From: Acidobacteriota bacterium
GTDB taxonomy: Bacteria > Acidobacteriota > Holophagae > Holophagales > Holophagaceae
DNA length: 64,000 nucleotides
Direction: 5' to 3'
Assembly (NCBI GenBank): GCA_016195985.1
Contig: JACPYP010000020.1
Location: forward strand, 186,001 to 250,000
Shown: positions 8,753-26,438 of the stretch, piece after piece
Layout of the letters: each line of letters opens with the position of its first letter
Numbering within the stretch: the first letter of the stretch is position 1
Translations under genes and position numbers: made by a program
The notes under the pieces: generated by a model
Seen by the model: the letters and a program-made list of their open reading frames with translations, nothing else
The model's database searches: none
What the model was told of the DNA's origin: nothing

Positions 8753-10067
8753 CAGCCCCCCCCAGCATGGAAACAACCACACGCTTTTTTCCCTCACCGG
8801 TCTGCACAAACGCCTCATTCAAATGGATCTGAATATTGATGGCTTCACCCAACCGATCTTGAAGTTTGGTGCGCAACTCACGAAGCAAGGCCTCTCCAAA
8901 ATCCTGGGACTTAATATAGACTTCCAGACACCCAACCTCACGCTGTACCAGTTGGAAAGCAATGATGTTGGGCAGTTCATAAAACAGCGTGTAGAAGTTG
9001 ACACTAGGAATGATCCGGCCATCCGGGGTCCGAATGAAGTCGTCCGACCTTCCCTTAATGGCCTTGACAAGGGGCAAGGTTCTTCCGCATCCGCATAAAG
9101 CGCCATCTTCCGCCAATACCGCCACATCCCCGGTCTCGTACCTGATGAGGGGCATGGCAAGATTATGCAAGCAAGTTGCAACGATACGACGCTCGTTTTC
9201 CGGGAGTGAAGGGTCGGCGAGGAGCTCGCAATACCCGTATTCCAGGTTGATGTGGAGGCCTTGATGAGCCTCGCACTCATTCATCGTGATGGTTTCCTCC
9301 GACTGGCCGTACCAGTCAAACACGCTGGCTCCAAACACCCGCTCGATCGTCTCCCGGTAGACCGGCAACAGAGACTCTGAGGCTGTAAGAATACCTTTGA
9401 CTCTTGGAGCCGTGATCCCCTGCGCCTCTGCCATCTTTGCAAGGATATAGAGCGATGATGGATAGCCCCTCAGGTACTTCGGCTGCCATTCCCGAAGCTT
9501 TTCCAGATAAGCAGCCGCATTTTCAGGTGTCAAATGATAGGCGGACATGTACAGGAAATTCCGGATAGGATCCAGCTTCCAAAGCGGCTCACCAGCTTCA
9601 GGCACATAGGATCTCACGATAGCCATGCGATCCCGGAATCGATACCCCATCCAACTCCAATGACGCCATACGATTGCTTGCTCCATAACCCAATGATTCT
9701 TGGAAACCTGGATCACAAACGGCTCCCCAGTAGACCCGCTCGAGCGCAATTCCATCGCTTTGGCAGCCTCCATTGCATTCAATAGTTCAGAGCCGAGCCC
9801 CCGGGCTCTTGCCTTGGTCATGGTGGGGATTCGTTGCAGGTCGGCCATGGACCGAAAGTCCCGATCGGGATCGAAACCCAAATCGTGAAATAGTTTTTTA
9901 TAATATGGGACATTGCTCGCCGCCGAACGAAGCAACTCTCGGCACTTCACAACCTGGAATTGCTCAATTTGTTCCTGGCTCCAGCGCTGGGTTTGGGACA
10001 GGAACCTCTGTGACAAGAAGATCCCTTTTGCACTGAGCCATAAATCTTCCAGCAGGCTTACCTTCAA
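8742..10067 (-). CDS. CapK / phenylacetate-CoA ligase family adenylate-forming enzyme
   Basis: A 441-residue protein of the ANL superfamily, PaaK/CapK branch. Seen: RSSGSTGEPFVIQVS (the ATP-phosphate loop), LRGYPSSLYILAKMAEAQG, DWYGQSEETITMNECEAHQGLHI and LIRYETGDVAVL, then CGRTLPLVKAIKGRSDD. A PaaK enzyme would activate a carboxylate to an acyl-adenylate and CoA ester; members in capsule clusters may activate an acyl or amino-acid substituent for the polymer. The start is TTG at 10067, supported by a strong GGAGG six bases upstream. It is 17 bases after the flippase gene and overlaps the PHP gene. Confidence 0.87.
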   Translation of the reverse strand: MKVSLLEDLWLSAKGIFLSQRFLSQTQRWSQEQIEQFQVVKCRELLRSAASNVPYYKKLFHDLGFDPDRDFRSMADLQRIPTMTKARARGLGSELLNAMEAAKAMELRSSGSTGEPFVIQVSKNHWVMEQAIVWRHWSWMGYRFRDRMAIVRSYVPEAGEPLWKLDPIRNFLYMSAYHLTPENAAAYLEKLREWQPKYLRGYPSSLYILAKMAEAQGITAPRVKGILTASESLLPVYRETIERVFGASVFDWYGQSEETITMNECEAHQGLHINLEYGYCELLADPSLPENERRIVATCLHNLAMPLIRYETGDVAVLAEDGALCGCGRTLPLVKAIKGRSDDFIRTPDGRIIPSVNFYTLFYELPNIIAFQLVQREVGCLEVYIKSQDFGEALLRELRTKLQDRLGEAINIQIHLNEAFVQTGEGKKRVVVSMLGGADAV

Positions 10068-10084
10068 GGAATTCCTCCAAGTTG

Positions 10085-11335
10085 TTATGAGACGGCTCGT
10101 GCTGATCGGTAATTCGAGCCTGAGTTCCGTCCGACCATATATACCTTAATACCCATTAAAATGGCATAGCTACATAGAGATACCACCATCGCAAGCACTA
10201 ATCCATGGTCAGAGGCGAGCTTGAAAGGCGCCAGCAAACTGACTCCAAGAAATAAGCCGACCGAAGCCAACGAGACATAAAAAATGGTCCTAACCGATAC
10301 TCGCCCAATCAGTAGATTCGGCGTCAGCCACACGAGATACAAGAGCGGTGTAAGTAAAGGAATCACCCTCAAATACCCCATTTCTAAAACTTGCCCTTTA
10401 AATATGTATTTAAGGATCATTGGCAGCAAAGCATATAGAACGACTGCTCCGACCAAAATCCAAATGCTCGCTAGCCAAAGAAAGATGGTCTTCGAGGCTG
10501 ACTGGCTATTCCACAGGGTCGCCTGGAAAATGCTGGGATGAAGCGGCACGGAATAAATAACGGCAATGCCAGCAGAAAGAACAAGCTTATAAAGCGCCAC
10601 TTGTTGACTCCGCGCGAACAACGAGAAGACCAAAATGGCCAGCGTGTTGAAGGTCACAAACAAAAGGCGTGGTCCGCAAAGAAGCGCCACTTTTTGCGCC
10701 ATTCGTCTAACCCGGGTTCCTCCGATGCGCATTTTGGCCGTTAGAATCTCTTCGATTGTGGCGCGCGCATCACGCCACAATCCTGCCGCGCAGATCGCGT
10801 ATGTGGTGAATACGGACCAAAGTATCCCGCGGGCCCCCGTTCCCAGCATTGAGCAAAACAGCAACGGCAGCAGCGACAGAGACAAAGAAAAGAGTAGGCT
10901 GTTGCGGACGATGGCACTGCCATGTGCATTGCCCAGATTAATCGAAAGCAGGAGGGTATATAACCCCATCATCACCGTAATAGCCGTCATCAGAATGAAA
11001 TGTTCCAAAGCAATGCCAGCGGCCAGGGCATATACTGCCATAGCCACCCCTATAAAGGAGAAATAGACACCAATAATATTAAATAAGGCCCGGAGATGGG
11101 CGCCTCGTGTGTTCGGAAATCTAGATAACTGTACAACATAAGCAAACAAAGCCGATTCCACTAATCCCTGAGCAAAATATGGCAAACTCAGCATGGCGGA
11201 GACTCGACCGAACACCTCAAAACCCAAGAGCTTTGGGATAATCAAATTATTAACAAGCAACCCAATAAAAGATAGCAATTGGGCCAATGCCCCATAAATA
11301 TTTTTCTTAAGTAAGCTTCCCACTTGGGTCCTCAT
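10085..11335 (-). CDS. Wzx-like polysaccharide flippase (MATE/MOP superfamily)
   Basis: A 416-residue integral membrane protein with about twelve hydrophobic segments. The N-terminus, IYGALAQLLSFIGLLVNNLIIPKLLGFEVFGRVS (shown only to describe: positions about 20-53), has the typical lipid-flippase start of a first helix, a positive loop and the PxLG...YG-like pattern. It would move the undecaprenyl-linked repeat unit across the inner membrane. I prefer ATG at 11335 over the TTG at 11353, which has no ribosome site; both overlap the end of the preceding polymerase-like gene. The sequence is among the most AT-rich of the window. Confidence 0.8.
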   Translation of the reverse strand: MRTQVGSLLKKNIYGALAQLLSFIGLLVNNLIIPKLLGFEVFGRVSAMLSLPYFAQGLVESALFAYVVQLSRFPNTRGAHLRALFNIIGVYFSFIGVAMAVYALAAGIALEHFILMTAITVMMGLYTLLLSINLGNAHGSAIVRNSLLFSLSLSLLPLLFCSMLGTGARGILWSVFTTYAICAAGLWRDARATIEEILTAKMRIGGTRVRRMAQKVALLCGPRLLFVTFNTLAILVFSLFARSQQVALYKLVLSAGIAVIYSVPLHPSIFQATLWNSQSASKTIFLWLASIWILVGAVVLYALLPMILKYIFKGQVLEMGYLRVIPLLTPLLYLVWLTPNLLIGRVSVRTIFYVSLASVGLFLGVSLLAPFKLASDHGLVLAMVVSLCSYAILMGIKVYMVGRNSGSNYRSARAVS

Positions 11336-12518
11336 TCTCGATTTGAATCCCAATGGCTACAACAATTGCGATTAGGAATAATGACGGGATGTGACGCAGA
11401 GAGGGTTCGGTCATCCCAAATAAATGCAAGATGATAAGACTGGTGACCCCCCAATTTCTGACCAGTCCTCCAATTCTCCACAATGCCTGAATGCTGAAGA
11501 CCATTACCGCCAGATATGACAGAAGTCCGGTCACCCCCATGTCCATTAGCAGATAAACGAAAAAATTATGAAGATATCCAACCGTCGGATTCATTAATGC
11601 ATAGGAAGCAAGAAATTGGCTACTGGTAGAGCCATAGATCAGTTCCGTCGGGACAGGAAACCCCAGGCCCATTCCCCAGATAGGAGAGTCCATAAATCGA
11701 CTCAGTCCAAAGAGGTATTCATTGATTCGGCCTGATTCATCATCATTGATACGTTCCAAGGCCAGCGCGAACGGATTCATCCCGATTACCTGGATCATGA
11801 TCATCAAGCAACCCACCAGGACCAGGAGCATGATCACCAGCCGCTTGGAAACGCGCTTCTCCAAATATGCGAACAGCATGATTCCTAAAAGCAATGTCAG
11901 CAGATGGGCGCGCGAGCCAGAGAAGAGACTAATAGCGCTCAGGAAAACCACCGCGGCGATAGTAAAGCCACGATGGCGTTTTTGATAATTGAGCAGGGCA
12001 ATACCCGTAAGAGAACCGATCACAAAAATCGGCGATAGAGCGTCGCTGCTGATCTGGGATAGCCGGGTAAGCGCGCCCAAATCGATTCCACTGGCGATAA
12101 CCACAATCAGTTCCACAATCACCCGAAGGCCTGAAACCACGGCGGCCACAAGAACCATGGTTATGAGCTCTTGATAACTCGCTCGCTTGCGGCCGAGAAC
12201 ACTAATTACTAGCACGAAAAACAATAAAATCAAATTGGGTCCTAATCCCTTTAAATAGTCCCCGAGACCCGTCCCATTCAAATACGCTACAAAGAAGGAA
12301 AGACCGCAAAAAACCATGTATAGCCCGATCCATCGAAAGATCCGGCTTCTGGTTAGGAGGATCTGGATCCGGGGGTCCAGGAGCAACCATGTGGATGCCC
12401 CTAGACCAATTGCAAGCAAGGCAATCCCTCCTCCTACCAGCGGTGTGAGTTCAGAGGGGGCCGCGGGGATAAGGCCGACAAAGATCACCAGAAGGAAGAG
12501 GTAGACCTTCAGCAGCAT
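11307..12518 (-). CDS. O-antigen ligase / Wzy polymerase-like membrane protein
   Basis: A 403-residue multi-spanning membrane protein. The first transmembrane segment begins right at the chosen ATG at 12518 (LLKVYLFLLVIFVGLIP), which is why the longer soluble extension was dropped; no clear SD is seen. A periplasmic loop between later helices (about 275-345) contains RINDDESGRINEYLFGLSRF and MGLGFPVPTELIYG, resembling the Wzy_C/O-antigen-ligase loop. It probably polymerises repeat units or ligates the finished chain. It lies 13 bases after wecC and overlaps the flippase gene. Polymerase and ligase cannot be told apart from sequence alone. Confidence 0.75.
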   Translation of the reverse strand: MLLKVYLFLLVIFVGLIPAAPSELTPLVGGGIALLAIGLGASTWLLLDPRIQILLTRSRIFRWIGLYMVFCGLSFFVAYLNGTGLGDYLKGLGPNLILLFFVLVISVLGRKRASYQELITMVLVAAVVSGLRVIVELIVVIASGIDLGALTRLSQISSDALSPIFVIGSLTGIALLNYQKRHRGFTIAAVVFLSAISLFSGSRAHLLTLLLGIMLFAYLEKRVSKRLVIMLLVLVGCLMIMIQVIGMNPFALALERINDDESGRINEYLFGLSRFMDSPIWGMGLGFPVPTELIYGSTSSQFLASYALMNPTVGYLHNFFVYLLMDMGVTGLLSYLAVMVFSIQALWRIGGLVRNWGVTSLIILHLFGMTEPSLRHIPSLFLIAIVVAIGIQIENEDPSGKLT

Positions 12519-12531
12519 TGTAAAAGGCGGC

Positions 12532-13857
12532 TCAAGAGCCAGACAGGCTGAGGGCTTGAGCCATGGAATCCCGCTGCCCAGGGGAAACCGGCGTTGGAAG
12601 TAATAGCTTCCCCAGGAGTTGCACGACGAAACCAGCTGCATTCCAAACGCCAGCATCAACCAATTTACGAGTGTCGATCAGAAGCCGGCGGCGCATCAGT
12701 TTCCCAAGAGCCCCCGGATCCAGAAGCTTAAATTCATTGTGATCCACCATCAAAAGCACACAATCCGAATCGCGGAAGGCGTCCTCAAGACCAGATAGCG
12801 AATGTTCAAACCGCTCAACATGCGGATCATAGATACCTAGTTCAATGCCTTGAGCCTTTAGATCCGCGATGACCTCTAGGGACGGGCTTTCACGTGTATC
12901 ATCGACATTTCCCTTGTAAGAGACACCCAACAAGGTCACTTTGGGATTGGTTATCCCAACCAAGCTTTCTCGAACAAGCCCAGCCACGCGATGCGGCATC
13001 CCATCATTAATGTTGCGCGCCATGGCGATGAGCCGAGCGTCCTCCGGCAGCCTCTCCACCAGGAACCAGGGATCCACTGATATGCAATGGCCACCAACTC
13101 CGGGCCCGGGGTTGTGCAGGTGGACCCGGGGATGGTGGTTCGCGAATTGAATGACATCCCAGGCATTGATCCCGAGTTTCCCGCACAACACGGCCAACTC
13201 ATTGGCAAGGGCGATATTCACGTCCCGGTACGTGTTTTCCATGAGCTTGACCATCTCAGCGGTCGTCGCATCGGTGAGAATGATCTCTCCCGCCACGAAA
13301 CTTGCATAGAGATCGCGTGCCCGCTCTGCAGATTCCGTCGTCACGCCTCCAATGATCCGATCGTTTTCGATCAGTTCGTTAAGGATTCTTCCGGGCAACA
13401 CCCGCTCGGGGCTATGCGCAAGAAAGAGATCGACTCCAACAGTCAGCCCGCTTTCAGCAAGGATTGGGGCGAGGACATCGACCGTTGTGCGCGGAGGGGA
13501 AGTCGATTCCAAGATCACCAAGTTTCCTGCACGTAAGTAAGGAACGATGGCGCGAGCAGAAGCCTCCACGTAAGAGAGATCTGCTTTCTTGTCCTCTGTA
13601 ATGGGCGTGGGAACAGCCAAGATGAACGCATTTGCTTCAACAGGAGTAACACTCGCGCGCAAGTTTCCTGAATGAATAGCCGCCTGAACAACAGTTTTAA
13701 GGCCCGGTTCCTCGATGTGGATCTCACCGCGATTTACGATGTCCACAACGCGTTGACTGATGTCGACGCCCTGCACCCGGAAACCATTGCTCGCAAAAAC
13801 GCTAGCCGTCGGCAAGCCAATGTAGCCCAACCCAACAACGCAAATATCAATATCCAT
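12532..13857 (-). CDS. wecC: UDP-N-acetyl-D-mannosamine dehydrogenase
   Basis: A 441-residue UDP-sugar dehydrogenase that oxidises UDP-ManNAc to UDP-ManNAcA with two NAD. The Rossmann motif VVGLGYIGLPTASVF is at residues 5-20, ILESTSPP near residue 115, the helix NTYRDVNIALANELAVL near 205, and GPGVGGHCISVDPWFL near 250 holds the catalytic cysteine. The C-terminal nucleotide-binding part has VTLLGVSYKGNVDDTRESPS. ATG at 13857 was chosen because GAAGGA lies six bases upstream; a TTG five codons earlier has none. The neighbouring wecB supplies its substrate, which favours this role over UDP-glucose dehydrogenase. Confidence 0.9.
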   Translation of the reverse strand: MDIDICVVGLGYIGLPTASVFASNGFRVQGVDISQRVVDIVNRGEIHIEEPGLKTVVQAAIHSGNLRASVTPVEANAFILAVPTPITEDKKADLSYVEASARAIVPYLRAGNLVILESTSPPRTTVDVLAPILAESGLTVGVDLFLAHSPERVLPGRILNELIENDRIIGGVTTESAERARDLYASFVAGEIILTDATTAEMVKLMENTYRDVNIALANELAVLCGKLGINAWDVIQFANHHPRVHLHNPGPGVGGHCISVDPWFLVERLPEDARLIAMARNINDGMPHRVAGLVRESLVGITNPKVTLLGVSYKGNVDDTRESPSLEVIADLKAQGIELGIYDPHVERFEHSLSGLEDAFRDSDCVLLMVDHNEFKLLDPGALGKLMRRRLLIDTRKLVDAGVWNAAGFVVQLLGKLLLPTPVSPGQRDSMAQALSLSGS

Positions 13858-14003
13858 ACATATCCTTCTCAATCCTCAAGACGTGCGCCGTTCAAAAAAC
13901 TGAAATCTCTACGCCTTTCGTTATCTCAAAATGGAATCAAACCGCCGCCCAACAACTACCATCTTCCTCCTCATCATGAACAATGAAAAATACGTTTCAA
14001 CCA

Positions 14004-14990
14004 TCAATGCTCTCCGTTCGAGGGTGCGGTAGCTTCTCCGCCTGCAGCGATGGCTTTATATTTCAACCACTCCAGATTGAACCTCAGCCAGGCCCCCGTC
14101 CCCGCAAGCAAGGTGACTAACAGAACCAGCATGGATCGCGACGGGCGACTCTTTTCGATGGGAAGATGCCCGGGATCAAGCACATTCAAAATGGGAACAT
14201 CGTTTTTTTCTTCAAGAAGGGCCTGCTCACGATTCATGGCCAAGGTCGTTACAAGCTGTTGCCGGAGGCGGAGCTCATTTTCAAGACGGCTGCCCATGAG
14301 TCTTACTGCTGGATCTGCACTTCCGAGGTAGTTTCGGTTGCCAACCAAAAATCGTGAAAAAGCATGTTCTGCTTCATCCATCTCCTTGCGGGCATCCGCA
14401 AGGCGGGCCTCAGCAAATATAGCCTTCGCTCCTCCCCGAGTACGCCCCTTCTCTTGCAGGAACCCCTCAAGCAATCGACCAGACTGCTGAACCAGGAGCT
14501 GCGAAAGCTCAGGAGACTTCGTTTCGGCACCTATGGTAATGACCTTTGATTTCACATCTCGACTTGAAGATAGGATCTCATTGAGTTTTTTTACCGCCCG
14601 ATCCACATTCTTCTCGCCGATATAGTCATACAGAGTGCCTCGGACCAAATGTTCAGGGCCAAATCTCCAAGAGCGTACGTGATATTTAAACTCGGTCCGA
14701 AGAAGCTGCTCTCTAATCCATCTGCTGTTGACGACATCGGTGAAATTAGCATCATTGCTGTCTCCACCGGGAACACTGACACCAAGCGCCGCGGCGGCGT
14801 TCGCAAGTCCTCCAAGATTCCCGCTCAAGCCTTTCGATTCCACAGGAAGAAGACGAAGCTCTGACCTGTAGTAATTCGGAAGAAACACAATGATCCCTGC
14901 TGCCAGGATCCCTGCAGCGAGAGTCCACCGCAGCGGCTTCAGATGAACGGGCCGCGGCTGGGCAGATTGAGGTTTCGTCGACTCAGTCAT
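14004..14990 (-). CDS. Wzz/Chain-length determinant family protein
   Basis: About 328 residues with the Wzz layout: a first transmembrane helix near residues 22-40 (WTLAAGILAAGIIVFLP), a large periplasmic region with helical segments around RGGAKAIFAEARLADARKEM, and a second helix near the C-terminus (SMLVLLVTLLAGTGAWLRF). A Pro-rich stretch ILNVLDPGHLPIEKSRPSRS precedes the last helix, as in Wzz/BcsG-type co-polymerases. No tyrosine-kinase domain is present. It would set polymer length in a Wzy-dependent pathway. It is the first gene of the polysaccharide operon, 60 bases beyond the rpoC terminator. The exact start (14990 or 15020) is uncertain because no clear SD is seen. Confidence 0.8.
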   Translation of the reverse strand: MTESTKPQSAQPRPVHLKPLRWTLAAGILAAGIIVFLPNYYRSELRLLPVESKGLSGNLGGLANAAAALGVSVPGGDSNDANFTDVVNSRWIREQLLRTEFKYHVRSWRFGPEHLVRGTLYDYIGEKNVDRAVKKLNEILSSSRDVKSKVITIGAETKSPELSQLLVQQSGRLLEGFLQEKGRTRGGAKAIFAEARLADARKEMDEAEHAFSRFLVGNRNYLGSADPAVRLMGSRLENELRLRQQLVTTLAMNREQALLEEKNDVPILNVLDPGHLPIEKSRPSRSMLVLLVTLLAGTGAWLRFNLEWLKYKAIAAGGEATAPSNGEH

Positions 14991-15049
14991 ATGAATTAAG
15001 TGTAGTCGAATCTTGGCCAAACCGGGAACTTACGGGTTGTGCAGAACAA

Positions 15050-15082
15050 CACAAAAAAGGGCGGGAATCGTCCCGCCCTTTC
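15050..15082 (-). terminator. Intrinsic terminator of the rpoBC operon
   Basis: On the minus strand an 8-bp perfect GC-rich stem (GGGCGGGA / TCCCGCCC, extended by A-T pairs) with a four-base loop is followed by a run of six T. It lies 20 bases after the rpoC stop and separates the RNA-polymerase operon from the polysaccharide cluster. Confidence 0.93.
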
Positions 15083-15101
15083 AGACACCCGCTTATTTGA
15101 A

Positions 15102-19340
<4,239 letters not shown>

Positions 19341-19382
19341 GGGGACCTCTCAGGATTCGTCGGAAACGGAAGGGGTGGGAGA

Positions 19383-23774
<4,392 letters not shown>

Positions 23775-24138
23775 GGTTCGCTCCAGGTGAAGTTGGCGGA
23801 ACCTTCTAGGACGGCTCACAGCACGGTGATTCACAGCTATGGGCCTTGAGCAAAGACGGCTTTATCCCGGAACCGCGGCCCCGGGAGTGGTTCAATGTTG
23901 AGACGGCTTCCGGCCCCGGTACGCAGCGATGGCCACCCCGCCACCCATCAGTGGAAGGTGCAGCCCAGAAACGAGGATGGCGCGACGACGGCGGGCGTTT
24001 GGCAACCAAGGGCCTTTATGGGGGCAAAACCGTGCGGGAATACCGGACGGAAGGAATAATCGTACCACATCCAGACAAAACCGCAAAGCGCAAGGTGCGA
24101 GACGCACCCCACGCTTTGCGTTAATGCTGTGATCGAAA
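23775..24138. other. 364-base gap between rplL and rpoB
   Basis: No credible gene is seen here on either strand; the short frames lack family features and good ribosome sites. The rplL-proximal end holds the terminator-like hairpin described separately. The remaining roughly 300 bases would be the leader of rpoBC or carry a secondary rpoB promoter, as in other bacteria, but I could not pick a convincing -35/-10 pair. Confidence 0.6.
24077..24120 (-). terminator. rplL-rpoB attenuator / terminator hairpin
   Basis: A two-part stem: outer arms CGCAAAGCG / CGCTTTGCG (perfect 9 bp) and inner arms GGTGCG / CGCACC around a 3-base loop, followed on the minus strand by GTTTTGTC. It begins 19 bases after the rplL stop. 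In E. coli a partial terminator at the same place lowers rpoBC relative to the ribosomal genes; the same role is likely here. Confidence 0.75.
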
Positions 24139-24516
<378 letters not shown>

Positions 24517-24564
24517 GATGGTCTCCTAAATGCGAAATGAGGTTTTTGATTCGGGGTTGAGGCG

Positions 24565-25053
24565 CTACTCGCCGGCCTTCTGCTTGCGGATGCCATCGAG
24601 GGCGACCGTCAGACCGGAGATGGGGTACTGCATGAGGAACAGCAGCTTGGAAATGAGCACCTCGCGGCTGGGCAGATCGGCGAGGACCTGAAGCTGCTTG
24701 GCGTCGATCAGTTTGCCATCCATGACGCCAGCCTTGAAGGTGGCGGCCGGATTGTCCTTCAGGAAGCCGTTGACGGCCTTGGCCAGGGCGATGACATCGT
24801 CCTTGGTGGTGGCGATGGCGCTCGAGCCCTTGAAGGAACCACCCAGCATCTCGAAGGAAGTGTCCTTCACGGCCAGGCGGAGCAGGGTGTTCTTGCTGAC
24901 GCGGTACTGAGCCTTGCTCTCGCGGATGCTCTTGCGGAAGGCCGTGTCCTTGCCCACCACGAGACCCTTGAACTCGATCACGACAGCCGAGGTGGCCGAC
25001 GCGAAGGTTTCCTTGAGAACAGCGACTTCGGCGATCTTCTTGTTCTTTTCCAT
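24565..25053 (-). CDS. rplJ: 50S ribosomal protein L10
   Basis: A 162-residue protein that anchors L7/L12 dimers to the 23S rRNA stalk base. Seen: KIAEVAVLKETFASATSAVV, then VGKDTAFRKSIRESKAQYRV, and the LPSREVLISKLLFLMQYPIS C-terminal helix start. The ATG at 25053 was chosen over the longer frame because AGGAGG lies six bases before it. The gap to rplA is only ten bases, so the long leader that binds L10 in E. coli is absent here and autoregulation, if any, must use another site. Confidence 0.98.
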   Translation of the reverse strand: MEKNKKIAEVAVLKETFASATSAVVIEFKGLVVGKDTAFRKSIRESKAQYRVSKNTLLRLAVKDTSFEMLGGSFKGSSAIATTKDDVIALAKAVNGFLKDNPAATFKAGVMDGKLIDAKQLQVLADLPSREVLISKLLFLMQYPISGLTVALDGIRKQKAGE

Positions 25054-25063
25054 GGTCAGCCTC

Positions 25064-25753
25064 CTACTTCTCAACGCTGGTGTTGAGGGTGACCGAGGGG
25101 CCCATGGTGGAGGCGAGGTACATCGTCTTCACGTATTTGCCCTTGGCCGTGGCAGGCTTGGCCTTGTGAACGGCATCGATGAGCGCCTTGGCATTCTCTT
25201 CCAGCTTTTCGACGCCGAAAGAAAGCTTGCCCACGGGCGCGTGGATGATGCCGGTCTTGTCGACGCGGTATTCCACCTTGCCGGCCTTGATTTCCTTGAT
25301 GGCCTTGGCCACATCGAAAGTCACGGTTCCGGTCTTGGGGTTGGGCATGAGGCCGCGGGGACCCAGCACCTTACCGAGGCGGCCGACGCCCTTCATCATG
25401 TCCGGGGTCGCGACCAGGGCATCAAAATCAAGGAACCCGCCGGCGATCTTCTCCACCAGCTCGTCCCCGCCCACGATCTCGGCGCCCGCTGCTTCCGCTT
25501 CCTTGATCTTCTCGCCACCTGCGATCACCGCCACACGCATGGTCTTGCCCGTTCCGTGGGGCAGGACGATGGTGCCACGGACCATCTGGTCCGCGTGGCG
25601 GGGATCCACTCCGAGCCTCATGTGCACTTCCACGGTCTCATCGAACTTGGCGAACGCCACGTCCTTCACCGCAGTAAGAGCATCCTTCAGCTCGTAGGGG
25701 CGATCCTCGATCTTGGCCGCGGCAGCCCGGTACTTCTTTCCAGGTTTTGCCAT
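25064..25753 (-). CDS. rplA: 50S ribosomal protein L1
   Basis: A 229-residue L1 of normal length that forms the mobile L1 stalk near the E site. Seen: [58 protein letters not shown] and the end [22 protein letters not shown] at 25753 has a GGAG site. It lies 115 bases after rplK; that spacer holds a GC-rich inverted repeat (about 25840-25862) that may help mRNA processing. L1 often represses its own operon by binding the rplK leader. Confidence 0.98.
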   Translation of the reverse strand: MAKPGKKYRAAAAKIEDRPYELKDALTAVKDVAFAKFDETVEVHMRLGVDPRHADQMVRGTIVLPHGTGKTMRVAVIAGGEKIKEAEAAGAEIVGGDELVEKIAGGFLDFDALVATPDMMKGVGRLGKVLGPRGLMPNPKTGTVTFDVAKAIKEIKAGKVEYRVDKTGIIHAPVGKLSFGVEKLEENAKALIDAVHKAKPATAKGKYVKTMYLASTMGPSVTLNTSVEK

Positions 25754-25868
25754 ATTGGCTCCATTCGAACGATCTCCCGCGATGACGGTCGCGGTAGCCG
25801 GGATTGCTACACGTTGCAGCGCTCCAACAAAAGGGCGTCGCGCGGGGTTGAGACCCGCGCGGAAAGGA

Positions 25869-26300
25869 TTAGTCGACGACTTCGACGCCCATGGAACGGG
25901 CGGAACCGGCGATGGAACGAACGGCGGCTTCGAGGCTGCCGGCGGTCAGATCAGGCATCTTCACCTTGGCGATCTCGGCGAGCTGGGCCTGGGTGATCTT
26001 GCCGACCTTCTGCTTGTTGGGCGTGGCGCTGCCCTTGTCGAGGCCGATTTTCTTCTTGATCAGCACGGCGGCGGGAGGGGTCTTCAGGATGAAGCTGAAA
26101 CTGCGGTCCGCGTAAACCGTGATCACCACGGGAAGGGTGGTGCCCTTCTCGACGGCGGTCACCGACTTCGCGTTGAACTGCTTCACGAACTCCATGATGT
26201 TGACGCCATGCTGGCCCAACGCAGGGCCCACAGGAGGGGCCGGGGTGGCTTCGCCAGCGGGCAGCTGCAGCTTGATGTAGCCAGTGATTTTCTTTGCCAT
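25869..26300 (-). CDS. rplK: 50S ribosomal protein L11
   Basis: A 143-residue L11 that binds the GTPase-associated centre of 23S rRNA. It starts [20 protein letters not shown] with [20 protein letters not shown], then [20 protein letters not shown], and ends in the RNA-binding domain with [17 protein letters not shown] at 26300 was chosen over the longer frame for its GGAG site and exact family start. Upstream a terminator-like hairpin separates it from nusG. Confidence 0.98.
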   Translation of the reverse strand: MAKKITGYIKLQLPAGEATPAPPVGPALGQHGVNIMEFVKQFNAKSVTAVEKGTTLPVVITVYADRSFSFILKTPPAAVLIKKKIGLDKGSATPNKQKVGKITQAQLAEIAKVKMPDLTAGSLEAAVRSIAGSARSMGVEVVD

Positions 26301-26380
26301 GTGAACGCTCCCGCGGTGGATTCCGGCATGCGCCGGCAACGGCCGCCCTGATGGGTGGCGCAGAGGCCACCGGGTTGAAA

Positions 26381-26406
26381 AGTCCCGGCCCTAAAGGACC
26401 GGGACT
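26381..26406 (-). terminator. Terminator-like hairpin between nusG and rplK
   Basis: Arms AGTCCCGG / CCGGGACT (perfect 8 bp) around a ten-base loop, followed on the minus strand by TTTTC. It is 33 bases after nusG and 80 bases before rplK. It may be a weak terminator, or part of the rplK leader where L1 acts in other bacteria. Confidence 0.6.
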
Positions 26407-26438
26407 AGAAAGTCTACTAGAAAAGCGCGAAACACGCG

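Noticed and set aside
11707-11985. Plus-strand short frames in the polymerase-like gene
   Set aside because: No family features or ribosome sites; antisense to a membrane protein frame with consistent helices.
15001-15049. Promoter of the polysaccharide operon with TACACT and nearby GTTGT/ACAAC dyad
   Set aside because: No matching -35 at the right spacing; too weak to list as a feature.
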